Part shown: piece after piece, positions 28,815-37,849 of the stretch | Layout: every line of letters begins with the position of its first letter | How positions within the stretch are numbered: the first letter of the stretch is position 1 | Program-made: the position numbers and the translations under genes | Notes under the pieces: generated by a model | What the model was told of the DNA's origin: nothing | What the model saw: the letters and a program-made list of their open reading frames with translations, nothing else | Database searches by the model: none | NCBI RefSeq assembly: GCF_023701485.1 | Contig: NZ_JAMQBK010000013.1 | Location: forward strand, 45,285-109,284 | DNA: 64,000 bases | Direction: 5' to 3' | DNA from: Aporhodopirellula aestuarii | GTDB lineage: Bacteria > Planctomycetota > Planctomycetia > Pirellulales > Pirellulaceae

Positions 28815-29221
28815 CGGGTTATTGTATCGGAAGAATCGCAACCCATGTCATCCGAACGGATGACAGACACCACACCCGCTGATGGTTAGGATGTTTGCAT
28901 TGGAGGGCAGTAGTGGTGCCTATCGGTGAATTGATCCGAGGGCGACTTTGCCCTGCCCGCCATGCGTTTCGCTGGCTACTTTGGCAAGCATGTCATCTTG
29001 CAGTGTTTGTTGCGTTCGGCAGTTGAAATGGAACGCTCGGATTTTGTTGTGCGTTGGTGATACGAGTGCTTCGTTCAAGCTGAACTTGGGCGGGCCTGAA
29101 CCGGAGGGCTCGCGTGCTCTCGCAAAAAGCGTAGCGGAACGGCGCAAGACGTCCCGTCTGACTCCTATTTTCAGTGCTGAGAAAGCACTGGCAAACCTAT
29201 CCTTCTTGGAATTGTGTTGTG
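28815..29221. other. Divergent intergenic region with degenerate REP copy
   Basis: These 407 bases lie between the histidine kinase and the GH141-like gene and must hold both promoters. At 29099-29155 there is a diverged REP pair, aaccggagggctcgcg (29099-29114) and agcggaacggcgcaagacg (29133-29151). Its left flank (ttgtgcgttggtg onwards) also resembles the spacer of the repeats at 44.1-44.6 kb. No clear -35/-10 pair is seen. Confidence 0.55.
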
Positions 29222-31414
29222 ATGAAGAGCTCTCGAGTCAAACAGATGAAGCACACGATCGTTGCGTTGATTTTCGTGGTGCTCTTTGTGGGCACGAATT
29301 GCAATCCGTGTGTTGCGGCAGCACCGGTCGCCGATTTTTATGTTTCGCCCCAGGGCTCTGACGATTGGTCAGGAACATTGCCAGACCTCAACGATCAGCG
29401 AAACGATGGCCCGTTTGCGACGTTGGAACGGGCCCGGGATGCAGTCCGTGAACTCAAGAAGAGCAAACAGAGCGATATCTCCGTGCTGATTCGAGGCGGC
29501 ACCTATCAGCTAACGCAACCCGTTGTCTTCGGAACGAATGATGCGCCGCAGGGTGACTCAACAATCACCTACGGCGCCTATCCCGACGAAACGCCGGTGT
29601 TTAGCTCGGGACAGGAAATCAAAGATTGGCGCAAAGTGACCGGCGACCTACCTGGGCTGCCTAGCGAGGCGATCGGAAAGGTTTGGGAAGCAGATGTTTC
29701 CGGCCAATTTCGGACGCTCTACGATTCCGAAGGGATGCTCCCGCGGGCACGATCAACCGGCTTCATTCCGCTTCAGGGAGGCAGTCGCAATAAGCTTCAT
29801 TTTCCAAAGGGTCGGTTGAGAAACTGGTCAAACGTGGAGGACGTCGAAATCATCGTGCGTCCGCATCACGCTTGGATTGTGAACGTTCTGCCGCTGGTCT
29901 CGGTCGATGAGACCGCGCAGATCGCGAACACGTCGATTGATGCGACGTACGCGATGAACCGATTGCATTTTTTGAAGGACACCGAGTCGTGCTGGGTAGA
30001 GAACGTGTTAGAAGAGCTCGACACTCCCGGCGAGTGGGTGCTCAACACGAAACAAGGCAAGCTGTACCTTTGGCTGCGGGGCAAGTCGCCGGTTGTCGCT
30101 CCGCAGTTGATCGAGTTCATTCGAGTCGAGGGTGATATCGACAAGGAAGGCCCCCACGACTCGCCGGTGCGAAACCTGTGCTTTCGAGGCCTCTCGTTCA
30201 TGCACGGTGACCGCTATCTGATATCGAGCGATGACGCCGGTCTGCAGCATGACTGGGACATGCATGACAAAGCCAATGCGCTCGTTCGACTACGTGGCAC
30301 GGAGAACTGCACGATCGAAAAGTGTCATTTCGCTCATAGCGGAAGTGGGGCGATTCGGGTGGATCTGCATGGCCAGCAAAATCGCATCGTCGACAACGTG
30401 ATCGAGCACATGGGAGGCGCAGGCGTTCTGCTGTGTGGCTACGGTCCGGGAACCAAAGACGTCAACAAGAACAATCTCGTCTCCAACAACCACATCCACC
30501 ACACCGGTCAAATTTATTCCCATTCGCCGGGAATCATGGTATGGCAAAGTGGTGAGAATCGCGTCGCAAATAACTTGGTGCACCATACTCCATACACGTC
30601 CATCATCGTGTCGGGGTGCATGACAGATTTCTTTACGAAGAATGGCCGGGAACTCGGCCGGACGATCAGGCGGCATGAAATTGTGGGGTTGCCGAAGAAG
30701 CCGACGCTCGACGATGTCCGTCCATACCTGCACACCCGCAACAACGCCATCGAGTACAACGAGATCCATCATGCGATGGAAATGTTGGGCGACGGCAACG
30801 CGATATACATCCGTGGCGCTGGAGCCGGCAATGTGATCCGGGGTAACTATGTTCATCACATGGTGGCTCCGATGATTATGCAGTGTGCGATACGAACCGA
30901 CGGCGGCCAGATGGACACGCTGATCGCGGACAACTTGATCTACAAGTGCACCTCGCAAGGCATCATGTTGAAGTTGAACACGCGGTGCGAAAACAATATT
31001 GTCGCGGACATCATCGCTCCGCCGCGTGGCTACTATCTGGCGGTCCGTGAAGGGCCTCTGACAGGTGCCACGATCAAACGGAATATCTTCTATTCGCCGA
31101 CAACGACTTGTACCTTCATCGACGAACTGCCACCAGGGAACGGGCGAGTGAGTGAGGACCGCAGGGGCAGGGCGTTGGCGAATTCGAAGGATGCTGACTG
31201 CGATTACAACGTGTATTACTGCAAAGCCGATCCAAGCTTGGCCGACACGATGCTGAGCAAGCAGCAAGCCGATGGAGTGGACGCCCACAGCATCGCCGCA
31301 GATCCTTTGTTTGTGGATCCGGAAAATGGCGACTTTCGTTTGCAGCCAAACTCGCCCGCCATCAAACTCGGTATCGTGCCGTTGGATTTGTCAAAAGTCG
31401 GCTTGATCAAGTAA
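29222..31414 (+). CDS. GH141-like right-handed beta-helix glycosidase (putative alpha-L-fucosidase)
   Basis: A 730-residue exported protein; start at 29222 or 29246, both giving a signal peptide (MKHTIVALIFVVLFVGTN). The mature N-terminus FYVSPQGSDDWSGTLPDLND followed by GPFATLERARDAVREL and IRGGTYQLTQPVVF is the signature I associate with GH141 and related parallel beta-helix proteins. Many beta-helix rungs follow (NCTIEKCHFAHSGSGAIRVD, NRIVDNVIEHMGGAGVLL, NAIEYNEIHHAMEMLGDGNA). GH141 includes characterised alpha-L-fucosidases and a xylanase. The GH95 and GH29 fucosidases downstream favour the fucosidase reading. A 430-base gap separates it from GH95. Confidence 0.78.
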   Translation: MKSSRVKQMKHTIVALIFVVLFVGTNCNPCVAAAPVADFYVSPQGSDDWSGTLPDLNDQRNDGPFATLERARDAVRELKKSKQSDISVLIRGGTYQLTQPVVFGTNDAPQGDSTITYGAYPDETPVFSSGQEIKDWRKVTGDLPGLPSEAIGKVWEADVSGQFRTLYDSEGMLPRARSTGFIPLQGGSRNKLHFPKGRLRNWSNVEDVEIIVRPHHAWIVNVLPLVSVDETAQIANTSIDATYAMNRLHFLKDTESCWVENVLEELDTPGEWVLNTKQGKLYLWLRGKSPVVAPQLIEFIRVEGDIDKEGPHDSPVRNLCFRGLSFMHGDRYLISSDDAGLQHDWDMHDKANALVRLRGTENCTIEKCHFAHSGSGAIRVDLHGQQNRIVDNVIEHMGGAGVLLCGYGPGTKDVNKNNLVSNNHIHHTGQIYSHSPGIMVWQSGENRVANNLVHHTPYTSIIVSGCMTDFFTKNGRELGRTIRRHEIVGLPKKPTLDDVRPYLHTRNNAIEYNEIHHAMEMLGDGNAIYIRGAGAGNVIRGNYVHHMVAPMIMQCAIRTDGGQMDTLIADNLIYKCTSQGIMLKLNTRCENNIVADIIAPPRGYYLAVREGPLTGATIKRNIFYSPTTTCTFIDELPPGNGRVSEDRRGRALANSKDADCDYNVYYCKADPSLADTMLSKQQADGVDAHSIAADPLFVDPENGDFRLQPNSPAIKLGIVPLDLSKVGLIK

Positions 31415-31844
31415 CCACACCACGCAAATTGCGATTGCCCAAACCTGCGCCCTCATGTGGTGAAATTGTCGATCGCGCGGTCGAGTTATTCGCCGATCAC
31501 GTGCCATCGGTCGGCCGGGAATAATTTCCACGCGACGGTGCCAGGTTGGGCTATCATCCATGTTTCCGCCACACACGAATCCCTCGATTTGGCCATCGCT
31601 CGACACGCTCCCTTGATTCCGCCGCGGGAGGCAAAGGCGACGATCTGCGAGACATTTCGCTGAACGCGGTTGCATCGAACTGCCCAGATGGGTGGCTGCG
31701 GGAAGGCATGCCGATTTTCCGTTAGGCCGAAATAACGCCAAATGATTCGTCAGAGGACGGAGAACGCGTGCGAAGGCTAGCCGGATGTGTTTGCACAGGC
31801 TATGCATTACCGACTTCATGATGGATTACGCATTGAGATAGACA
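31415..31844. other. Intergenic region between GH141-like and GH95 genes
   Basis: A 430-base gap. A 142-residue minus-strand frame (31391-31819) is open here but starts with no signal, is Arg/Pro-rich and matches no family I know, so I do not call it. The length allows a separate promoter for the GH95 gene, but I cannot define one. Confidence 0.4.
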
Positions 31845-34259
31845 ATGAAAAAGCAAATGATCGCCGGTTTGGTTTTGGTACTTTGTGCCGCCGTTCAGAC
31901 ACACGCTCAGAACAGGGGTTATTTCAATTACAAGGAAGCAGCCGGTGTGCTGCCGCTGAACCAACCGCCATCGGAGCCGTTGTCCTTGTGGTACAACCAA
32001 CCGTCCAAGGTGTGGGAAGATGCTCTGCCGGTTGGCAATGGTCGCATGGGAGCGATGGTCTACGGCGGCGTATCGAAAGAGCGGATCACGTTGAACGAGG
32101 ACACCATCTGGGCTGGGCCACCTGTTCCCGTGGTGAAAGAAAACGTCAGTGATACGATCCAAGAGGTGCGGCGGTTGCTGTTTGCCGGTCAGTATGCCGA
32201 GGCTCAGAAACTGCAGCAGTCGGTGATGTCGCCGCGAATCAGCCCACGCAGCTATCAGCCGCTCGGTGAACTCGTTCTGGACTTCGGGGATGTTGCGAAG
32301 GCATCGGGGTATCGTCGTGACTTGAATCTGGATACCGCCGTCGCGACCACGGTCTATGAAGTCGATGGTGTCACTTTCACGCGGGAAGTGTTCGCCAGTC
32401 CGGTGGACGATGTGGTCGTCGTGCGTCTCGCAGCGGACAATCCGGGGGCGTTGTCATTTGCCATGCGGGTCAATCGCGAAGGCATCTTTTCGGTCACCCC
32501 CTCGGGCAACGATACGTTGATTGCAACCGGTCAAGCGTCCCACGGCGACAAGCATTTGGGAGTCAAGTTTGCCAGCCGCTATAAGGTGGTGGCTGAAAAT
32601 GGCTCCACCACAACACAGAACAGCGGCGTTTCGGTAAGCGGAGCCGATTCGGCGGTGATCTACGTCACGGCGGCAACTGATTACAACCGCGACGACACGG
32701 CAAATCCTTTCACGCATGATCTCGAGGCTGTCTGTGCCAAAGTGGAGGTGGCCGCCACAGAGAAGGCGTACTCACAGCTCAAGGCCGATTCGATCGCGTC
32801 GCACCAGAAGTACTTTCGACGCGTGTCGCTCGATCTCGGAGAGCCGTCATCCGAAGACACGCTCAGCCGGTTGGAAGGTTACCGGAATCCGAGGTCGACC
32901 AAGATCGATCCGAATTTCGAGGCACTGTTTTTTCAGTACGGACGGTATCTGCTGATCACGTCATCGCGTCCCGGAACGATGCCCGCCAATTTGCAAGGCG
33001 TTTGGAACAAGGACATGCAGGCGCCGTGGAATTCGGACTACCACATCAACATCAACATGCAAATGAACTATTGGCTGGCCGAGGTGACCAACCTCTCTGA
33101 ATGCCATTTACCGTTCATGGACTACATCGAGCGTTTGGTGCCATCGGGTCAAAAAACGGCGCGTGATCTGTACAGTTGTCGCGGATTTCTGGCTGGGCAC
33201 GGATCCGATGCTTGGCATTCTGCGGTTCCGTTCGGGATGGCTCAGTATGGCCAGTGGGTCGTTGGCGGGGCTTGGTGCACACGGCATTTCATGCAGCACT
33301 ACCGCTTCACCAAAGACCGCAAGTTCCTCGAAGAGCGGGCCTACCCGATCCTGAAAGAGTCGGCGCTCTTCTTTCTGGATTGGTTGGTCGAAGACCCCAA
33401 GACCGGAAAACTGGTTTCAGGACCAAGCACTTCGCCGGAAAATAAGTTCTTCATTCCTGGAACGAAAGAGAAGAGCAACCTGACGATGGGGCCGTCGATG
33501 GACCAGCAGATCATCTGGGATGTGTTCTCTAATACGTTGGAGGCGGCAGAAATTCTTGGGATTGATGACGCGTTCACCCAAGATGTTCAGCAAGCACTCG
33601 ATAAGCTCGCGATGCCGAAAATCGGATCCGACGGGCGACTGATGGAATGGACCGAAGAGTTTGCGGAGCCAGAGCCTGGGCACCGGCATATCTCGCATTT
33701 GTATGGGCTGTATCCGGGACGGCAGTACAACCAAACCGATACGCCTGAGTACATGGCGGCGATGCGCAAGTCGATCGACACCCGGCTTGCTTCCGGTGGT
33801 GGGCATACCGGGTGGAGTCGAGCGTGGATCATCAATTTCTGGGCAAGGTTCAAGGACGCGGATAACGCGCACGAGAACCTCGTGATGCTTTTGAAAAAGT
33901 CGACCTACAATAACTTGTTCGACAAGCACGCTCCCTTCCAGATCGACGGAAACTTCGGTGGCGCCGCCGGGATGGCTGAAATGCTTCTGCAATCTCACAC
34001 TGGCGAAATCGAACTCTTGCCGGTGCTGCCGGAGGCATGGGCCGATGGGGCCGTGACGGGCCTTTGCGCGCGAGGCGGCTTCGAGGTGGATATGCAGTGG
34101 AAAGACGGCGAGTTGGTTTCGGGGACTTTACGTTCGAAGACCGGCCTGCCCTGCACCGTCCGCTATCGGGACCAAGTCCTCAAGCTCGCGACCGAAAAAG
34201 GCGGCAGTTATGATCTGGGGGCGTTGGCAACCGCCGGCGATGCAGTCGCCCCGCTGTGA
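31845..34259 (+). CDS. GH95 alpha-L-fucosidase / alpha-galactosidase family enzyme
   Basis: An 804-residue exported enzyme with signal peptide MKKQMIAGLVLVLCAAVQTHA. The N-terminal beta domain has the family hallmark WYNQPSKVWEDALPVGNGRM followed by GGVSKERITLNEDTIWAG. The (alpha/alpha)6 barrel has YHININMQMNYW, whose N402 and N404 match the Asn pair of GH95 fucosidases that activates water, and APFQIDGNFGGAAG with D701 as the general acid. It inverts alpha-1,2 or related L-fucosyl linkages in characterised members; some GH95 enzymes act on L-galactose. The position in a fucosidase/sulfatase run supports a fucan substrate. Length is normal for the family. Confidence 0.92.
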   Translation: MKKQMIAGLVLVLCAAVQTHAQNRGYFNYKEAAGVLPLNQPPSEPLSLWYNQPSKVWEDALPVGNGRMGAMVYGGVSKERITLNEDTIWAGPPVPVVKENVSDTIQEVRRLLFAGQYAEAQKLQQSVMSPRISPRSYQPLGELVLDFGDVAKASGYRRDLNLDTAVATTVYEVDGVTFTREVFASPVDDVVVVRLAADNPGALSFAMRVNREGIFSVTPSGNDTLIATGQASHGDKHLGVKFASRYKVVAENGSTTTQNSGVSVSGADSAVIYVTAATDYNRDDTANPFTHDLEAVCAKVEVAATEKAYSQLKADSIASHQKYFRRVSLDLGEPSSEDTLSRLEGYRNPRSTKIDPNFEALFFQYGRYLLITSSRPGTMPANLQGVWNKDMQAPWNSDYHININMQMNYWLAEVTNLSECHLPFMDYIERLVPSGQKTARDLYSCRGFLAGHGSDAWHSAVPFGMAQYGQWVVGGAWCTRHFMQHYRFTKDRKFLEERAYPILKESALFFLDWLVEDPKTGKLVSGPSTSPENKFFIPGTKEKSNLTMGPSMDQQIIWDVFSNTLEAAEILGIDDAFTQDVQQALDKLAMPKIGSDGRLMEWTEEFAEPEPGHRHISHLYGLYPGRQYNQTDTPEYMAAMRKSIDTRLASGGGHTGWSRAWIINFWARFKDADNAHENLVMLLKKSTYNNLFDKHAPFQIDGNFGGAAGMAEMLLQSHTGEIELLPVLPEAWADGAVTGLCARGGFEVDMQWKDGELVSGTLRSKTGLPCTVRYRDQVLKLATEKGGSYDLGALATAGDAVAPL

Positions 34260-34574
34260 TCCGCAATCCGGCGCTTTGATTTAGAATTCGCCGTTGGGTT
34301 CTCTTGCTGTAACCCAACACTGGGCTGGTTCTCCCAGAATCTCGTGTCGTGTGGAGATAGGCTCGCTCCACCTCACCGCACCGACGTGGTGAGCTTCCCG
34401 TTGCTGTCGTCCATTTAGACGACAGACATTCTTCTTAGGGCAAATAAAATGCCTCGTATCGCGAGTACGGGGAGCCGCGGGGGCGATGCCGTGCGATGAT
34501 GTGGTGATTGCCCAGAAAGCACCTCCCTGTGTTTTCAGTCGCGGTGCGCAAGTCTTCAAACCCCTAAAAACCAC
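34260..34574. terminator. Intergenic region with hairpin after GH95
   Basis: These 315 bases separate GH95 from the first sulfatase. A perfect 7-base stem tgtcgtc (34405-34411) / gacgaca (34418-34424) is the clearest structure; a related string, taaatagacgacagac, recurs near 44615. It could end the GH95 transcript, but no T run follows. No gene is seen. Confidence 0.4.
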
Positions 34575-35939
34575 ATGAAAATCAAATTGGCGCTCCTCAT
34601 CGGTTTGCTGGTCTCGCTGGCGGGAATCGCCGACGCGGCGCCACCGCAACCCAATATCGTATTTATATTTGCTGACGATTGGGGGTATGGCGATTTGGGA
34701 ATCCACGGCAGCACATTCTGTCAGACTCCGCACTTGGATCGGATGGCAAGTGAGGGGATCGATTTCTCCAACTTCACCGTCAACAGTCCGGTGTGTTCGC
34801 CGAGCCGCGTTGCGGTGATGACAGGGCAGTTTCCGGCGCGGCAATGTGTTCACCAGCATTTCCAGAGCATTGGAGCTCATATCAACCGTGGGATGCCCGA
34901 TTGGCTCGATCCTCAGGCTCCGATGCTGCCACGCATGCTACAGGAAGCCGGCTACAAAACCGGCCATTTCGGCAAATGGCACTTGGGCAGTGTCGCGGAC
35001 TCCCCAACCGAAGACGCGTACGGCTACGACCGCTTTGCGACGTTCAATGGTTCAGGAAAGAACGAGATCAAGAAAAGCGGTCTCGAATCGGTAGACCATG
35101 CGGTCGAGTTCATCAAAGAGTTTCACGAGCAGCCTTTCTTTGTGAATCTGTGGCTTCACGAAGCCCACCTGGCGCACTACCCGCAAGAAAAATACCTAGA
35201 GAAATTCAAATATCTGGATGAGCAGGAACGAGTTTACGCCTCCGTCATTGCCGAGGGCGACGAAGGTGTTGGTCGCATCCTGACGTTGCTCAAAGAGTTG
35301 GGCATCGACCAGAACACGCTCGTCGTGTTCTCCACCGACAACGGCCCGGAAGTGACCCGAGGAGAAGAACACAAATTCCATGACAAGACGAAAGTGGGAC
35401 TTGGTGGCTACTACTCGGTCGGCGAGACCGGCGGACTCAAAGGACGGAAACGCTCATTGTTCTCAGGTGGAATCCGTGTCCCCTTTATCGTCCGTTGGCC
35501 AGGCGTCGTGCCCGCCGGTAAGACCGACACGACCTCGGTTTTGACGGCGGTTGATCTGTTGCCGACCTTCCTGGATGTCACCGGGACCCCATTGCCGGAT
35601 GATTATCAGCCAGATGGCGAAAGCGTGCTGGCTGCGTTCAAAGGGGAGTCGTTTGTCCGAACCAAGCCCATCTATTGGGAGTGGAAAGGCGGCGACCGAC
35701 AGGAATTCACTTGGCCCACATTGGGAATTCAGGACGGACGTTGGAAACTGCTTGTCAGTCCTGACCAACAGAAACTGGAGCTTTATGACTTGGTGAACGA
35801 TTGGGCGGAAACCAAAGACGTTTCCGACTCGCATCCCGAGATCGTGCAGCAGTTGTCTGAAAAACTCAACGCTTGGAAGAGCGGACTACCGCAAGCTCCC
35901 AGCAAAAACGCCCTTTCAAAGAACCGGAAAAAGAAATGA
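34575..35939 (+). CDS. Secreted sulfatase 1 (Cys-type, S1 family)
   Basis: A 454-residue exported type I sulfatase that hydrolyses sulfate esters after its active-site Cys is converted to formylglycine. Signal peptide: MKIKLALLIGLLVSLAGIAD. The metal-site motif NIVFIFADDWGYGDLG is at residues 27-42. Active-site motif CSPSR has C74 and leads into the second half of the sulfatase signature (GYKTGHFGKWHLG). The second metal-site motif FSTDNGPE is present. At 454 residues it is among the shorter members. Its stop overlaps the GH29 start (ATGATGA at 35936-35942), so sulfatase and fucosidase are translationally coupled. Confidence 0.93.
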   Translation: MKIKLALLIGLLVSLAGIADAAPPQPNIVFIFADDWGYGDLGIHGSTFCQTPHLDRMASEGIDFSNFTVNSPVCSPSRVAVMTGQFPARQCVHQHFQSIGAHINRGMPDWLDPQAPMLPRMLQEAGYKTGHFGKWHLGSVADSPTEDAYGYDRFATFNGSGKNEIKKSGLESVDHAVEFIKEFHEQPFFVNLWLHEAHLAHYPQEKYLEKFKYLDEQERVYASVIAEGDEGVGRILTLLKELGIDQNTLVVFSTDNGPEVTRGEEHKFHDKTKVGLGGYYSVGETGGLKGRKRSLFSGGIRVPFIVRWPGVVPAGKTDTTSVLTAVDLLPTFLDVTGTPLPDDYQPDGESVLAAFKGESFVRTKPIYWEWKGGDRQEFTWPTLGIQDGRWKLLVSPDQQKLELYDLVNDWAETKDVSDSHPEIVQQLSEKLNAWKSGLPQAPSKNALSKNRKKK

Positions 35940-37699
35940 TGAAGACTTTGGCTGTATTTCTCTCAGTCGCCGTGTTGACGGGGAGCCTTCACGCGGAAGA
36001 AATGGATGCGATGTGGGGAGCGACCACGGTCAAGCTCCGGGCTGAAGACGCCCAGCGTGGAGAGCTGTTTGATGAAGGCAATTACGCGATGTTCATCCAT
36101 TGGGGCCTCTATTCCCAGTTGGGAAATCAGGTCAATGGAAAGACGTATTACGGGATCGGCGAATGGATCATGGATCCGAAAATGGCCGGTATTCCTGTGG
36201 AAGAGTACAAGCAGCTCGCGGCGACGTTCAATCCGACCGAGTTTGATGCCAAGGCGATCGTTAAGTTGGCGAAAGACGCGGGCATGAAGTACATCGTCAT
36301 CACGGCCAAGCATCACGATGGCTTCGCGATGTACGATTCGGCAGCGTGTGACTTCAATATCGTTGATTCGACACCTTGGAAGATCGATCCGATGAAAGAG
36401 TTGTCTTCCGCGTGCCGTGAGGCGGGCCTCGGGTTTGGTTTCTATTACTCGCACAGTCAAGATTGGACGTTCCCCGGTGGTCGAAAAGGTCCCGAGGTGG
36501 ATGCCGAGGGCAAGCCTGCGACGTTTGAAGATTACTTCACCAAGAAGTGTGTGCCGCAGGTCGAAGAACTGACGACGCAGTACGGCCCGATCGAGCTGAT
36601 CTGGTTCGACACGCCGGGCGGCATGCCGAAAGAATGCGTGCAGCAGCTCGTCGACATTGTCCGCAAAAACCAACCAAGGGCCCTGGTTTCCGGACGCGCC
36701 GGTCACGATCTTGGTGATTACCAAACGCTCGGCGACATGGAGGTTCCACATCACAACGTCGAAGGGATGTGGGAAAGCGTTGATACGACCAACGATTCGT
36801 GGGCCTATGCTTGGTACGACGAACGATGGAAAACCCCGCGCGAGATTTTGCGACGGTTGATCACCTGCGTTGGCCGTGGCGGAACCTACATGCTCAACAT
36901 CGGCCCAAGCGGCACGGGGGCTGTTCCGCAGCGAGCCGCGTATGCATTGAGTGAAGCCGGCAAGTGGATCCATCGCTATCCGCAGGTCGTCTACGGTACC
37001 GACGCATCGCCGTGGGAGCATGCACTGCCTTGGGGTGACGTCACGATCAAAGGAAATCGGTTGTTCCTGTCCGTTTTCGATTGGCCTGAATCTGGGAAAC
37101 TGTACCTTCCCGGCCTGAAGACACGCATCGAGTCCGCAAGCCTGCTCGAAGGAGACGCTGCCCGCCCCGTGGTTCATACGACTCAAGATGGATGGTCGGT
37201 TTTTGAATTGCCAGCCACCGCTCCCGAGAAACTTGTTTCGGTAATCGAAGTCAAACTCGAAGGTGAACCGGAAGTCGATCCGACGTTTGGCCTCAACCCG
37301 AATACCGCGACTGAGATTCTCGCCGAGTTCTCAACCGCGACGGGAGCCAAGATCGTCAAGCATCGTTGGATGGAAAAGTTCGGCGAATGGGTTTGCGAAT
37401 ATCCCGCCCGAGGCTGGCGGCCAGACGCAAAAGTTGTATGGGAAGTCGATGTCCTGACACCCGGTGATTACGACGTGGGACTTACTTATGCGGGTGAAGG
37501 CCGATTGGTTTGGGCCGTCGATGTCGTTGGCGGCGAGCACATTCAGAACCAACAGAACTCGTCGCATAACTATCAAGAATTCTCGATCGGCTGGATCCAT
37601 TTTCCCCAGCCCGGCAGATACCAAGTCGCCGTGACGTGTTTAGAAGGCAATCTGGAATCGGCCAGTCTGAAGTCGATCCGGTTCGAACGGGTGCACTGA
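35936..37699 (+). CDS. GH29 alpha-L-fucosidase
   Basis: A 587-residue exported retaining alpha-L-fucosidase. Start at 35936 or 35939 (MMKTLAVFLSVAVLTGSLHA), inside the end of the previous sulfatase. Family motifs: GNYAMFIHWGLYSQ near the N-terminus, MKYIVITAKHHDGFAMYDS, GLGFGFYYSHSQDW, and nucleophile strand ELIWFDTPGG with D225. The catalytic barrel reaches about residue 370 (GGTYMLNIGPSGTG), then a C-terminal beta domain. After about 450 comes an extra beta-sandwich-like region (WEVDVLTPGDYDVGLTYAGE), as in carbohydrate-binding-like tails. The acid/base residue varies among GH29 enzymes and I cannot assign it. Confidence 0.94.
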   Translation: MMKTLAVFLSVAVLTGSLHAEEMDAMWGATTVKLRAEDAQRGELFDEGNYAMFIHWGLYSQLGNQVNGKTYYGIGEWIMDPKMAGIPVEEYKQLAATFNPTEFDAKAIVKLAKDAGMKYIVITAKHHDGFAMYDSAACDFNIVDSTPWKIDPMKELSSACREAGLGFGFYYSHSQDWTFPGGRKGPEVDAEGKPATFEDYFTKKCVPQVEELTTQYGPIELIWFDTPGGMPKECVQQLVDIVRKNQPRALVSGRAGHDLGDYQTLGDMEVPHHNVEGMWESVDTTNDSWAYAWYDERWKTPREILRRLITCVGRGGTYMLNIGPSGTGAVPQRAAYALSEAGKWIHRYPQVVYGTDASPWEHALPWGDVTIKGNRLFLSVFDWPESGKLYLPGLKTRIESASLLEGDAARPVVHTTQDGWSVFELPATAPEKLVSVIEVKLEGEPEVDPTFGLNPNTATEILAEFSTATGAKIVKHRWMEKFGEWVCEYPARGWRPDAKVVWEVDVLTPGDYDVGLTYAGEGRLVWAVDVVGGEHIQNQQNSSHNYQEFSIGWIHFPQPGRYQVAVTCLEGNLESASLKSIRFERVH

Positions 37700-37849
37700 G
37701 GTCGATCTCTCCGATTACCATTACGATGACGCAATTCGCTACTGCCATGGCGTGATTTGTTCTCGACTCCGAGAAATCGTTGAAGATAATCGTTAATATT
37801 CGATGGTCAACCCCAGCTGAATAATCCCTCTGATTCCCCACGAGACGAT

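Noticed and set aside
30290..31288. 332-residue minus-strand frame opposite the GH141-like gene
   Set aside because: Its sequence is the complement of clear beta-helix coding, and it has no recognisable domain.
31391..31819. 142-residue minus-strand frame in the gap before GH95
   Set aside because: It has no signal peptide, family match or ribosome-binding site, and its composition resembles the antisense shadows elsewhere.
35963..37186. 407-residue minus-strand frame opposite GH29
   Set aside because: The plus strand encodes a full GH29 enzyme here; the antisense frame shows only Arg/His/Gln-rich noise.
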